Shown: piece after piece, positions 17,575 to 26,812 of the stretch | Position numbering within the stretch: position 1 is the stretch's first letter | How the letters are laid out: every line of letters begins with the position of its first letter | Origin: Mycobacterium haemophilum DSM 44634 | Lineage (GTDB): Bacteria > Actinomycetota > Actinomycetes > Mycobacteriales > Mycobacteriaceae | NCBI RefSeq assembly: GCF_000340435.2 | Contig: NZ_CP011883.2 | Coordinates: 964,607-1,028,606 of the forward strand | Length of the DNA stretch: 64,000 bases | Direction of reading: 5' to 3' | Notes under the pieces: generated by a model | What the model was told of the DNA's origin: nothing | The model's input: the letters and a program-made list of their open reading frames with translations, nothing else | Databases searched by the model: none | Translations under genes and position numbers: made by a program

Positions 17575-18093
17575 ATGAGGTATCCGGATAATGCCTTGGC
17601 TGCCGGCGAGCAGGTGGTTTTGCATCGCCATCCGCACTGGAAGTGTTTGATCTGGCCCGCTTTGGTGCTCATCGTGGCGACCGGGCTGGCGGCGTTTGGT
17701 TCCGGGTACATCAACTCGACGCACTGGGCGCAGGTTGCCAAGAACGTGATCTACGGCGTCCTCTGGGGCGTCTGGCTGGTGATCGTCGGCTGGCTCACGC
17801 TGCGGCCGTTCCTTAGCTGGCTGACCACACATTTCGTCGTCACCAACCGGAGGGTGATGTTTCGGCACGGGGTGCTGACCCGCAGTGGGATCGACATTCC
17901 GCTGGCGCGCATCAACAGCGTGGAGTTCCGGGACCGGATTACCGAACGGATGTTTCGCACCGGAACGCTGATTATCGAATCCGCGTCACAAGACCCGCTG
18001 GAGTTCTACAACATTCCGCGCCTGCGTCAGGTGCACGCGCTGCTGTATCACGAGGTTTTCGACACCCTTGGCTCCGAGGAGTCGCCCAGCTGA
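17575..18093 (+). CDS. Membrane protein with bacterial PH (bPH2/YdbS-like) domain
   Basis: 172 residues (Rv3278c-like, same length). Two transmembrane helices (about residues 25-45 and 57-78) precede a bacterial PH domain with the typical FVVTNRRVMFRHGVLTRSGIDIPLARINSVEF segment. Such proteins anchor at the membrane; the ligand is unknown. The 3' end overlaps the convergent GtrA gene by 46 bp. Confidence 0.9.
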   Translation: MRYPDNALAAGEQVVLHRHPHWKCLIWPALVLIVATGLAAFGSGYINSTHWAQVAKNVIYGVLWGVWLVIVGWLTLRPFLSWLTTHFVVTNRRVMFRHGVLTRSGIDIPLARINSVEFRDRITERMFRTGTLIIESASQDPLEFYNIPRLRQVHALLYHEVFDTLGSEESPS

Positions 18094-18722
18094 GACGCGG
18101 GACTCAAATCCAGGCGGCGGGAGCGATTGCGCCAGGCGCGCAACAGGGTGACGTTGCCGTCTTCGAAGCCGTCCTCGAAGACTTCGGCGATGCCGCCCGC
18201 GGTGAGGGCGGATTCCAGCGCCTTTTCGGGGTTGCGGGCGAACGCGTCGGGAAACACCCAGCGCCGGAACGCCCAGAAGCGAAACGCCATCTGCAGCAGG
18301 TTGCCGATGATGTAAGCCGAGAGAAAGTCGGCGAGGTTTTCCACGGTCAGTGACACCATGGGCACCCGCAGCTGCAGGACATAGCTCGAGAACCACAGCG
18401 GCGCCATGCTCAGCAGCACCCCCACACCGCTGAAGGCGAAAAACAGCAGTGCCTCATGATGGCGTTCCCGGCCGCCGCGGTCCCGAAAGCTCCATTCCCT
18501 GTTCAACACGTAGGACGCGATAACCGCGACGATGCCGGCGACGACCTTGGCGGTTACCGGTTTGGGCTCGAGAATCGTCAGCTTGAGGGTGTAGAAAATT
18601 GCTGAGTCGATGATGAATGTGGTGCCGCCGACGATGGCAAATTTAATGAGTTCGTGGTGGCGCTGCGCATACGGCTGAAGTACGGTCGGCAAGCGCGCGA
18701 TCGTGGCATCGGCAAAGGACAC
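18048..18722 (-). CDS. GtrA-like membrane protein (Rv3277-like)
   Basis: 224 residues with four transmembrane helices in the GtrA pattern (FAIVGGTTFIIDSAIFYTL, VVAGIVAVIASYVLNREWSF and so on). GtrA proteins are thought to flip or position polyprenyl-linked sugars. A charged C-terminal tail follows the helices. Start GTG 18722 gives a shorter protein than the 272 residues annotated in M. tuberculosis. It is convergent and overlapping with the PH-domain gene and divergent from purK; a role in cell-wall glycan export is inferred from family. Confidence 0.85.
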   Translation of the reverse strand: MSFADATIARLPTVLQPYAQRHHELIKFAIVGGTTFIIDSAIFYTLKLTILEPKPVTAKVVAGIVAVIASYVLNREWSFRDRGGRERHHEALLFFAFSGVGVLLSMAPLWFSSYVLQLRVPMVSLTVENLADFLSAYIIGNLLQMAFRFWAFRRWVFPDAFARNPEKALESALTAGGIAEVFEDGFEDGNVTLLRAWRNRSRRLDLSPASQLGDSSEPRVSKTS

Positions 18723-18820
18723 AACACGTCAGTGTACGGATTGACGCAAAATCGACGCAAAATGCTATCTAACGATTGGGTATTGCTGCGGGTCAACATG
18801 TTATCCACCGCCATGACACC

Positions 18821-20122
18821 ATGATGGCCGTGCCGAGTACACGCCCACCCGGAGTTGCCCCAGTGGTTGCCATGGTCGGCGGCGGTCAACTTGCCCGGAT
18901 GACCCATCAAGCCGCGATCGGGCTGGGGCAGACGCTGCGGGTGCTAGCCACCGCCGCCGACGAACCCGCTGCGCAGGTCACCCCCGATGTGGTGATCGGC
19001 TCGCACACCGACCTTGAAGACCTGCGCCGTGTCGCCGCCGGAGCCGACGCGTTGACGTTCGACCACGAGCACGTCCCGACCGAACTGCTGGACAAGCTGG
19101 TGGCCGAAGGCATCAATGTGGCACCGCCGCCGCACGCTTTGGTGCACGCCCAGGACAAGCTGGTCATGCGGCGACGATTGACGGCGCTGGGAGCCGCGGT
19201 GCCCCGCTTCGTGGCATTGGACAGCGTGGATGACTTGGCCGAAATCGACGCGTTCGCGCAGCGCCTGGCGGGCTCGAAAGATGCCCCGATCGTGGTCAAG
19301 GCGGTCCGCGGGGGTTATGACGGCCGGGGGGTGCGGATGGCCCGCGACCTGGCAGACGCCCGCGAGATCGCCGCCGGATATCTGGCCGACGGAATGCCGG
19401 TGCTGGTGGAGGAGCGGGTAGAACTGCGTCGCGAGTTGTCCGCGCTGGTAGCGCGCTCGCCGTTCGGCCAGGGTGCGGCCTGGCCGGTCGTGGAGACGGT
19501 GCAACGGGACGGGATTTGCCTGTTGGTGGTCGCGCCGGCGCCGGCGTTGGCCGACGACCTGGCCGCGGCTGCGCAGCAGCTGGCGTTGCGATTGGCCGCC
19601 GAACTCGGCGTGGTCGGTGTGCTCGCGGTCGAGTTGTTCGAAACCACCGACGGCGCTTTGCTGGTCAACGAGCTCGCGATGCGGCCGCACAACTCCGGAC
19701 ACTGGACCATGGACGGTGCTCGCACCAGCCAGTTCGAGCAGCATCTGCGTGCTGTGCTGGACTATCCCCTCGGCGAGACCGACGCCACCGCGCCGGTGAC
19801 CGTGATGGTCAACGTGCTGGGCGCCCCGCAACCGCCGGCGCCGAACGCGATGACGATGGATGAACGGCTGCACCACCTGTTTGCGCGGATGCCCGATGCT
19901 CGGGTTCACCTCTACGGCAAGGCCGAGCGGCCTGGTCGCAAGGTTGGGCACATCAATTTTCTCGGCACCGACAAGGACCTAAAAGACCCCACTAAGCTGC
20001 GTGAACGCGCTGAGCTGGCGGCACATTGGTTATCACACGGGCAGTGGCGCGGCGGCGACGATGCAGAGCGAAAGAGCGATGTGGGGGTACCTCCCGCTTG
20101 CGGGGGAGAGGAGCGGCGCTAG
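18821..20122 (+). CDS. purK: N5-carboxyaminoimidazole ribonucleotide synthase
   Basis: 433-residue ATP-grasp enzyme that uses ATP and bicarbonate to carboxylate aminoimidazole ribonucleotide in purine synthesis. Features are the N-terminal MVGGGQLARM, ATP-grasp VKAVRGGYDGRGV, and NELAMRPHNSGHWTMD. I chose ATG 18821 (MMAVPSTRPP) by comparison with M. tuberculosis. The last residues (DVGVPPACGGEERR) are encoded by repeat copy 3, so the C-terminus is lineage-specific. purE follows after 22 bp. Confidence 0.96.
   Translation: MMAVPSTRPPGVAPVVAMVGGGQLARMTHQAAIGLGQTLRVLATAADEPAAQVTPDVVIGSHTDLEDLRRVAAGADALTFDHEHVPTELLDKLVAEGINVAPPPHALVHAQDKLVMRRRLTALGAAVPRFVALDSVDDLAEIDAFAQRLAGSKDAPIVVKAVRGGYDGRGVRMARDLADAREIAAGYLADGMPVLVEERVELRRELSALVARSPFGQGAAWPVVETVQRDGICLLVVAPAPALADDLAAAAQQLALRLAAELGVVGVLAVELFETTDGALLVNELAMRPHNSGHWTMDGARTSQFEQHLRAVLDYPLGETDATAPVTVMVNVLGAPQPPAPNAMTMDERLHHLFARMPDARVHLYGKAERPGRKVGHINFLGTDKDLKDPTKLRERAELAAHWLSHGQWRGGDDAERKSDVGVPPACGGEERR
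20083..20108. repeat. Copy 3 of CCCGCTTGCGGGGGAG repeat, at the 3' end of purK
   Basis: GGGGGTACC-T-CCCGCTTGCGGGGGAG, nearly identical to the copy in lhr, in the same orientation relative to the plus strand. It is translated as the purK tail and ends 14 bases before the stop. Confidence 0.7.
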
Positions 20123-20144
20123 ATGACGGACGGATGGGACCCGC

Positions 20145-20669
20145 ATGGCTGGAAAGGTTGAGCAGCCCCGAGTCGGGGTGATCATGGGCAGCGACAGCGA
20201 CTGGTCGGTGATGCAAGATGCGGCCCATGCACTGGCGGAGTTTGACATCCCGGTCGAGGTTCGGGTGGTGTCGGCGCATCGCACCCCCGCTGAGATGTTC
20301 GACTATGCGCGCAGTGCTGCCGACCGCGGCATCGAGGTGATCATTGCCGGTGCCGGCGGCGCCGCTCACCTGCCTGGAATGGTCGCCTCCGCGACTCCGC
20401 TACCGGTGATCGGGGTGCCAGTGCCGCTGGCCAGGCTGGACGGCCTGGATTCGCTGCTGTCGATCGTGCAGATGCCGGCGGGGGTTCCGGTGGCCACCGT
20501 GTCCATCGGCGGCGCCCGCAACGCGGGTTTGTTGGCGGTGCGCATTTTGGGCTCGTCGGACCTGCAGCTTCGAGCGCAGCTGGTTGCGTTCTCCGACCGG
20601 TTGGCCGATACCGTGCGGGCCAAGGATGCGGATTTACAGCGGCTTCGGGGTAAGTTAACCGGCGAGTAG
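20145..20669 (+). CDS. purE: N5-carboxyaminoimidazole ribonucleotide mutase
   Basis: 174 residues, same length as in M. tuberculosis. The class I PurE signature is clear: GVIMGSDSDWSVM, SAHRTPAEMFDYA and AGAGGAAHLPGMVAS. It converts the PurK product to 4-carboxyaminoimidazole ribonucleotide. Second gene of purK-purE-fadE25. Confidence 0.97.
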   Translation: MAGKVEQPRVGVIMGSDSDWSVMQDAAHALAEFDIPVEVRVVSAHRTPAEMFDYARSAADRGIEVIIAGAGGAAHLPGMVASATPLPVIGVPVPLARLDGLDSLLSIVQMPAGVPVATVSIGGARNAGLLAVRILGSSDLQLRAQLVAFSDRLADTVRAKDADLQRLRGKLTGE

Positions 20670-20682
20670 CAAGGAGGCCGTG

Positions 20683-21852
20683 ATGGTTGGTTGGTCCGGA
20701 AACCCGTCGTTTGATCTGTTCAAGCTGCCGGAAGAACACAACGAATTGCGGGCAGCGATTCGCGCGTTGGCGGAAAAAGAGATCGCTCCGCACGCCGCCG
20801 ATGTGGACGAGCGGGCTCGGTTCCCTGAAGAAGCACTAGTGGCGCTCAATTCCTCCGGTTTCAACGCTGTCCACGTTCCCGAGGAGTACGGCGGTCAGGG
20901 CGCGGACTCCGTCGCGGCCTGCATCGTGATCGAAGAAGTGGCCCGTGTCGACGCGTCCGCCTCGCTGATTCCTGCAGTTAACAAGCTGGGCACCATGGGC
21001 CTCATCCTGCGAGGTTCGGAAGAACTCAAGAAACAGGTGCTGCCGTCGTTGGCCGCGGAGGGGGCGATGGCGTCCTATGCGTTGAGTGAGCGCGAAGCCG
21101 GCAGCGACGCCGCGTCGATGCGGACCCGGGCCAAAGCCGACGGGGATGACTGGATTCTCAACGGCTCCAAGTGCTGGATTACCAACGGCGGCAAGTCAAC
21201 CTGGTACACGGTGATGGCGGTGACCGATCCGGACAAGGGCGCCAACGGCATCTCCGCGTTCGTCGTGCACCGCGACGATGAGGGGTTCAGCGTTGGTCCG
21301 AAAGAACGCAAGCTCGGGATCAAGGGGTCACCAACCACCGAGCTCTACTTCGAGAACTGCCGCATCCCCGGTGATCGCATCATTGGTGAGCCCGGTACTG
21401 GCTTCAAGACAGCGTTGGCCACGTTGGATCACACGCGTCCCACAATTGGGGCCCAAGCCGTGGGCATTGCGCAGGGCGCGTTGGACGCTGCCATCGCGTA
21501 TACCAAGGACCGCAAGCAATTCGGCGAATCGATCAGCACCTTCCAGGCCGTTCAGTTCATGCTGGCCGACATGGCGATGAAGGTGGAGGCGGCGCGGTTG
21601 ATGGTCTACACCGCCGCCGCCCGGGCCGAACGCGGTGAGCCGGACCTGGGCTTCATCTCGGCGGCGTCGAAATGTTTTGCCTCCGACATCGCGATGGAGG
21701 TCACCACCGACGCCGTGCAATTGTTTGGCGGCGCTGGCTATACCACCGACTTCCCGGTCGAGCGGTTCATGCGCGACGCCAAGATCACCCAGATCTACGA
21801 GGGCACCAACCAGATTCAGCGCGTGGTGATGTCGCGGGCACTGCTGCGCTGA
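20683..21852 (+). CDS. fadE25: Acyl-CoA dehydrogenase FadE25
   Basis: 389-residue FAD-dependent acyl-CoA dehydrogenase. Signatures are SYALSEREAGSDAASM and KCWITNGGKSTW near the flavin, the C-terminal YEGTNQIQRVVMSR, and the catalytic base region FGGAGYTTDFPVERFMRDAKI. AAGGAGG (20671-20677) sits five bases before ATG 20683. It follows purE by 13 bp. The acyl substrate is not known from sequence. Confidence 0.97.
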   Translation: MVGWSGNPSFDLFKLPEEHNELRAAIRALAEKEIAPHAADVDERARFPEEALVALNSSGFNAVHVPEEYGGQGADSVAACIVIEEVARVDASASLIPAVNKLGTMGLILRGSEELKKQVLPSLAAEGAMASYALSEREAGSDAASMRTRAKADGDDWILNGSKCWITNGGKSTWYTVMAVTDPDKGANGISAFVVHRDDEGFSVGPKERKLGIKGSPTTELYFENCRIPGDRIIGEPGTGFKTALATLDHTRPTIGAQAVGIAQGALDAAIAYTKDRKQFGESISTFQAVQFMLADMAMKVEAARLMVYTAAARAERGEPDLGFISAASKCFASDIAMEVTTDAVQLFGGAGYTTDFPVERFMRDAKITQIYEGTNQIQRVVMSRALLR

Positions 21853-21877
21853 CGCCGTAGTTCCGATCGGTTCTATC

Positions 21878-22483
21878 GTGGGCGCTGTGACCGAGATGGC
21901 TGATCGTGCCGCGGACTCCTCGCCGTGGTCGCCGCGCGAGGTCGAGTTCCTTGAGGTGACGTTACGGCTGTTGCAACAACACGGATATGACCGGCTGACA
22001 GTGGACGCGGTCGCGGCAACCGCCCGAGCCAGCAAGGCCACCGTCTACCGGCGCTGGCCGTCTAAAGCCGAATTAGTGTTGGCCGCCTTCGTGGAGGGTA
22101 TTCGCCAGGTCGCGGTTCCACCTGAGACTGGCTCACTGCGCGGCGACTTGCTGCGACTGGGCGAGCTCATCTGCCAGCAGGCCCTCCAGCAGGCCAGCAC
22201 CATCCGTGCGGTGCTTGTCGAGGTGTCGCGCAACCCCGCGCTCAATGATGTGCTGCAGCAGCAATTTGTCGACCAGCGGAAAGCCTTGGTCCACCACATC
22301 CTGCGGCAGGCCGTCGACCGCGGCGAGATGGACGATGCCGCCATCAGCGACGAACTGTGGGACTTGCTGCCCGGCTACCTCATCTTCCGGTCCATCATCC
22401 CCACTCGGCCGCCCACTCGGCACACCGTGCAAGCGCTGGTCGACGACGTCATCATCCCCAGCCTGACCCGATCCGCTAGGTGA
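21878..22483 (+). CDS. TetR-family regulator upstream of mmpS/mmpL
   Basis: 201 residues with a TetR helix-turn-helix (LTVDAVAATARASKATVYRRWPSKAELVLAAF) and a helical C-terminal domain of the TetR_C type. It lies 145 bp upstream of mmpS on the same strand, the usual setting of repressors that control RND lipid or drug exporters in mycobacteria. A 14-bp inverted repeat in the gap (22541-22554) is a candidate operator. It marks the left edge of the block absent from this position in M. tuberculosis. Confidence 0.9.
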   Translation: MGAVTEMADRAADSSPWSPREVEFLEVTLRLLQQHGYDRLTVDAVAATARASKATVYRRWPSKAELVLAAFVEGIRQVAVPPETGSLRGDLLRLGELICQQALQQASTIRAVLVEVSRNPALNDVLQQQFVDQRKALVHHILRQAVDRGEMDDAAISDELWDLLPGYLIFRSIIPTRPPTRHTVQALVDDVIIPSLTRSAR

Positions 22484-22540
22484 CGCGGCACGACCAGCAG
22501 TGTACGACTCCGTCTCTTGTTCTGTCCGGTCCGGTACCGT

Positions 22541-22554
22541 ACTGTCATAACAGT
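22541..22554. promoter_or_regulatory. Inverted repeat ACTGT-CATA-ACAGT, candidate TetR operator
   Basis: Perfect 5-bp arms around CATA in the gap between tetR and mmpS, nine bases after a second small palindrome CGGTACCG (22532-22539). Position fits repression of mmpS-mmpL; binding is inferred. Confidence 0.4.
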
Positions 22555-22628
22555 CGATCCCCGCTCGAAGCGCAGGAAAGATGCCCTCGCCCGGGTGATC
22601 GTGTCGCCGGTTATCGAAAGGCTAACGG

Positions 22629-23075
22629 GTGAAGGGGATTTCAATTACCCGCCTCGTCAGGCGTTGGTGGATGTTGCTGGTCGCCGTGGTCGTGGTCGCC
22701 GTCGCGGGGTTCGGCGTTTACCGGCTGCATGGAATCTTCGGCTCGCACAACAACACGTCAGCCGGCAATGCCATCTCGAACGACATCAACCCGTTCAACC
22801 CTAAGCAGGTGCTCCTCGAGGTCTTTGGCGCCCCCGGAACCGTGGCAACCATCAACTACCTGGACATCAACGCTGCGCCGCAGCAAGTCCTCGACACGAC
22901 CCTGCCGTGGTCGGTCACGATGACGACAACGCAACCGGGGGTATTCGCCAACCTGGTCGCGCAGGGCAACGGCAACTCCATCGGCTGCCGCATCACCATC
23001 AACGGTGTCGTCAAAGACGAAAGGTCCGTCAACGAAGTGAATGCGTATACCTTCTGCTTGGACAAGTCCGGATGA
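22629..23075 (+). CDS. MmpS-family small membrane accessory protein
   Basis: 148 residues. One N-terminal transmembrane helix (WWMLLVAVVVVAVAGFGVYRL) and a periplasmic beta-rich domain with NPKQVLLEVFGAPGTVATINYLD and the paired cysteines near the end (GCRITINGVVKDE, YTFCLDKSG). MmpS proteins pair with MmpL exporters. GTG 22629 has GAAAGG seven bases upstream. Its stop overlaps the mmpL start (ATGA). Confidence 0.92.
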   Translation: MKGISITRLVRRWWMLLVAVVVVAVAGFGVYRLHGIFGSHNNTSAGNAISNDINPFNPKQVLLEVFGAPGTVATINYLDINAAPQQVLDTTLPWSVTMTTTQPGVFANLVAQGNGNSIGCRITINGVVKDERSVNEVNAYTFCLDKSG

Positions 23076-25963
23076 GCAACCAGCACCCGCGAGCGTCGGT
23101 ACCGGACACGATCCGCCGGCTTTCGGTCCCGATCATCCTGGTCTGGGTGGGGCTTGCGGTCCTCACCAATAGCGTTGTCCCGCAATTGGAAGAGGTCGGA
23201 AAAGCGCATAACGTGTCGCTAAGCTCCCCGGATGCGCCGTCGCTGCAGGCCATGAAACGCATCGGAAAAGTGTTCCGCGAATTCGATTCCGACAGTGCGG
23301 CGATGATCGTCTTGGAAGGCGATAAGCAACTCGGCGCTGACGCCCACCGGTTTTACGACGCACTAATTCAGCGGCTCGCGCAGGACACCAAGCACGTGCA
23401 GCACGTACAGGACTTCTGGGGGGACCCGCTCACGGCGGCGGGCTCGCAAAGCAATGATGGCAAAGCCGCGTATGTTCAGGTTTACCTTACCGGCAATCAA
23501 GGTGAAGCGAAATCGATCGAGTCCGTCGACGCGGTCCGCGACATTGTGGCGCAGATGACCGCACCACCTGGCATTAAAGCCTACGTCACCGGCGCGGCGC
23601 CGCTCATCACGGATCAGTTCGAAGTGGGCAGTAAAGGAACGGCGAAGGTCACCGCGATCACTATCCTCGTGATCGCCATCATGTTGTTATTTGTCTACCG
23701 TTCTGTTGTCACCATGCTCCTCGTGCTTATCACGGTCCTCATTGAATTGGCCGCGGCCCGAGGGGTCGTCGCTTTTCTGGGAAACGCTGGGATCATCGGA
23801 CTTTCCACCTACTCGACAAATCTTTTGACATTGCTGGTCATTGCCGCCGGCACCGATTACGCGATATTTTTCCTCGGCCGTTATCACGAAGGGCGGCAGA
23901 CCGCACACGACCGGTCCACCGCCTTCCGTGACATGTTTCACGGGACCGCCCACGTGGTGCTGGGCTCGGGCTTGACGGTGGCCGGCGCGGTGTACTGTCT
24001 CAGCTTTACCCGGCTGCCGTATTTCCAAAGCCTCGGTGTTCCCGCCGCGCTAGGCATCCTCGTTGCGCTGCTGGCCGCGCTCACCCTGGCTCCGGCCGTG
24101 ATTGCGGTGGGCGGCTCGTTCGGCCTGTTGGAACCCAAACGCAAGATGCGGACCCGGGGATGGCGGCGGATCGGCACGGCTATCGTCCGCTGGCCCGGGC
24201 CCATTCTTGCGGTGACAGGTGCGGTAGCCGCTATCGGCCTGCTCGCCCTGCCGGGATATAAGACGAGTTACGACGCCCGGCAATACATGCCCGGTAGCGC
24301 GCCGGCCAATATCGGATACACCGCTGCGGAGCGGCATTTTTCTCAGGCCCGGCTGAATCCTGAACTGCTCATGATTGAAACCGACCACGATATGCGTAAT
24401 CCGGCGGACATGCTCATCTTGGACCGGGTGGCCAAGGGTGTCTTCCATCTACGTGGCATCGCCCAGGTGCAAGCCATGACCAGGCCGTTGGGAACTCCGA
24501 TCGAGCACAGCTCGATACCGTTCCAGATCAGCATGCAAAGTGTCGGTCAGACCCAGAACCTGAAATATCAGCGAGATCGCGCAAACGACTTGTTGAAGCA
24601 AGCCGACGAGCTGCGGAAAACGATCCACATTTTGCAGCAGCAATACGCGCTTCAGCAGGAGCTCGCCGCCGCCACGCATGACGAGACTCAAAGCTTTCAC
24701 AACACGGTCGCCCTGATCAATGATTTGCGGGATAAGATCGCGAATTTCGACGATTTTTTCAGACCGATTCGCAGTTATTTCTACTGGGATACACACTGTT
24801 ACGATATCCCGGTCTGCTTTGCGATCCGGTCCGTCTATGACGCACTTGACGGTATCGATCAGCTCGCCGAGCAGTTTCAAACCCTGACAGCATCTTTGGA
24901 TAAATTAGATGCAACCCAGCCGCGATTGGTGTCGTTAATACCGCCCCAGATTGCCAGCCAGGAGGCCAATCTGGACTTGGTGTTATCCAACTACGCTACC
25001 AACTCTGGGATCAACGCTCAGCAGCAAGCACTCACCGAAAACTCGGCCGCCATGGGACAAGCGTTCGACGCCGCCAAGAATGACGACTCCTTCTATTTGC
25101 CGCCGGAGGCTTTTAACAACCCCGACTTCCAACGGGGCCTGAAATTGTTCCTGTCGCCGGACGGCAAAGCGGCTCGCATGATCATCTCCCATGAAGGTGA
25201 TCCCGCAACACCGGCGGGCATATCGCATATCGACGCGATCAAGGATGCGGCGCACGAGGCCGTGAAGGGCACCCCGTTGGCGGGCGCCAATATCTATCTC
25301 GCCGGCACCGCGGCGACCTACAAGGACATCCAAGACGGCGCAAAATACGACCTGATGATCGCCGCCATCGCCGCGCTGAGCTTGATTTTGCTCATCATGA
25401 TGATCATTACGCGAAGTTTGGTCGCCGCAATCGTCATTGTGGGCACGGTGGCGGTGTCCTTGGGCGCTTCTTTTGGGCTCTCCGTGCTGGTCTGGCAAGA
25501 CATTCTCGGTATCCAGCTGTACTGGATCGTGCTGGCACTGGCCGTGATCCTGCTGCTGGCGGTGGGCTCCGACTATAACCTGCTGCTGATCTCCCGGTTC
25601 CAAGAGGAAATCGGCGCCGGATTGAAGACCGGCATTATCCGTGCGATGGCTGGTTCGGGCTCGGTGGTGACTTCCGCGGGCCTGGTATTTGCCGCCACCA
25701 TGTCGTCCTTTGTTTTCAGCGATTTGCGTGTCCTCGGCCAGATAGGAACCACCATCGGCCTCGGGTTGCTGTTCGACACGCTGATCGTGCGGTCGTTTAT
25801 GACGCCGTCCATCGCCGCGCTTCTCGGGCGCTGGTTCTGGTGGCCGCAACGAGTGCGTCCGCGCCCGGCCAGCAGGCTGCTGCGGCCCTACGGTCCACGT
25901 CCCCTGGTTCGTGCACTGCTGCTGCGGGAATCCGAGAACTCCGGATTACCCTCTGGCGCTTAG
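23072..25963 (+). CDS. MmpL-family RND lipid/siderophore-type exporter
   Basis: 963 residues, the size of MmpL4/MmpL5-type proteins. Two RND repeats are each headed by one helix and a periplasmic domain. The proton-relay Asp-Tyr pairs are in AAGTDYAIFFLGRY (about residue 261) and AVGSDYNLLLISRF (about residue 834). A long helical insert (ANDLLKQADELRKTIHILQQQ) in the second periplasmic domain is typical of the MmpS-partnered subgroup. The C-terminal basic tail is short. Substrate unknown. It ends with a four-base overlap with convergent pstA2. Confidence 0.94.
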   Translation: MSNQHPRASVPDTIRRLSVPIILVWVGLAVLTNSVVPQLEEVGKAHNVSLSSPDAPSLQAMKRIGKVFREFDSDSAAMIVLEGDKQLGADAHRFYDALIQRLAQDTKHVQHVQDFWGDPLTAAGSQSNDGKAAYVQVYLTGNQGEAKSIESVDAVRDIVAQMTAPPGIKAYVTGAAPLITDQFEVGSKGTAKVTAITILVIAIMLLFVYRSVVTMLLVLITVLIELAAARGVVAFLGNAGIIGLSTYSTNLLTLLVIAAGTDYAIFFLGRYHEGRQTAHDRSTAFRDMFHGTAHVVLGSGLTVAGAVYCLSFTRLPYFQSLGVPAALGILVALLAALTLAPAVIAVGGSFGLLEPKRKMRTRGWRRIGTAIVRWPGPILAVTGAVAAIGLLALPGYKTSYDARQYMPGSAPANIGYTAAERHFSQARLNPELLMIETDHDMRNPADMLILDRVAKGVFHLRGIAQVQAMTRPLGTPIEHSSIPFQISMQSVGQTQNLKYQRDRANDLLKQADELRKTIHILQQQYALQQELAAATHDETQSFHNTVALINDLRDKIANFDDFFRPIRSYFYWDTHCYDIPVCFAIRSVYDALDGIDQLAEQFQTLTASLDKLDATQPRLVSLIPPQIASQEANLDLVLSNYATNSGINAQQQALTENSAAMGQAFDAAKNDDSFYLPPEAFNNPDFQRGLKLFLSPDGKAARMIISHEGDPATPAGISHIDAIKDAAHEAVKGTPLAGANIYLAGTAATYKDIQDGAKYDLMIAAIAALSLILLIMMIITRSLVAAIVIVGTVAVSLGASFGLSVLVWQDILGIQLYWIVLALAVILLLAVGSDYNLLLISRFQEEIGAGLKTGIIRAMAGSGSVVTSAGLVFAATMSSFVFSDLRVLGQIGTTIGLGLLFDTLIVRSFMTPSIAALLGRWFWWPQRVRPRPASRLLRPYGPRPLVRALLLRESENSGLPSGA

Positions 25964-26811
25964 GATTCCGAATGCCGCCGGGCAAACCAGGTGATCAGCC
26001 GACCGAAAACGATCAGCAGCAGCAGGAACACGATCAGCAAGAACGCCGCGTTATAGGACAGGTCCTGGGCCGATTTCGACGGCAGGTTGTAAAACGTCCA
26101 GATCGGATAGGTCAGGTAACCGATCGGCGAGTGGGTGAGCTGCCCGGTCGGGACGGAATTCGACCAACCCGCGGTGTAGAGCATCGGGGCCGTCTCGCTG
26201 ATCGCCAGCGCAAGAGCCACCAGCATGCCGGTGACGATGCCGGGCAGTGCCGGTTTCAGCACGATCTTGCGCAGCGTCCACGTGACGGGCAGCCCGAGTG
26301 CTTCAGCACCTTCCCGGTAGGACGTCGGCACCTGGGCAAGCGCGGACTCGGTGGCCTTGGTGATATACGGAATGCTCATCACCGACAGCGCCAGTACCCC
26401 GGCCGCCAGGGAAAACCCCCAGTCGAAGGCGACCACGAGGGTCAGATAGCCGACGTAGCCGAGCACGATGGCCGGGATACCGGACAGCACCTCGTAGGCG
26501 CCGCGCAGCATCGAGCGTTTCCTCCCGGTGGCGAACTCGGACAGGTAGATCCCGGCCAACACGCTCACCGTGCCACCCACCAGCGCGACCCCGAGGGCCA
26601 GGACGACGGTACCGATGATGGCGTTGCGCAGGCCGCCACCGTTGCCCTGGGTGTCCTGGGTCAGCACATGTAAGTGGAACACCGGCAACGCACGGCTGAC
26701 GACTCCGATCAGCATCCAGAACGTCGGGGCCACCACCACCGCCAGGCAGCACAGGCAGCCCGCCCAGAACAGCGCGTTGACCATCTTGCGCCGAACGGCG
26801 AGCGACCTCAT
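25960..26811 (-). CDS. pstA2: Phosphate ABC transporter permease PstA
   Basis: 283-residue inner-membrane permease with six helices and the EAA-type cytoplasmic loop (PTSYREGAEALGLPVTWTLRKIVLKPALPGI). It pairs with PstC to import phosphate. The sequence tracks M. tuberculosis PstA2 closely from memory. ATG 26811 lies one base after the pstC1 stop; a GTG at 26820 is an alternative. It is the last gene of pstB-pstS1-pstC1-pstA2. Confidence 0.93.
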   Translation of the reverse strand: MRSLAVRRKMVNALFWAGCLCCLAVVVAPTFWMLIGVVSRALPVFHLHVLTQDTQGNGGGLRNAIIGTVVLALGVALVGGTVSVLAGIYLSEFATGRKRSMLRGAYEVLSGIPAIVLGYVGYLTLVVAFDWGFSLAAGVLALSVMSIPYITKATESALAQVPTSYREGAEALGLPVTWTLRKIVLKPALPGIVTGMLVALALAISETAPMLYTAGWSNSVPTGQLTHSPIGYLTYPIWTFYNLPSKSAQDLSYNAAFLLIVFLLLLIVFGRLITWFARRHSES

Positions 26812-26812
26812 G

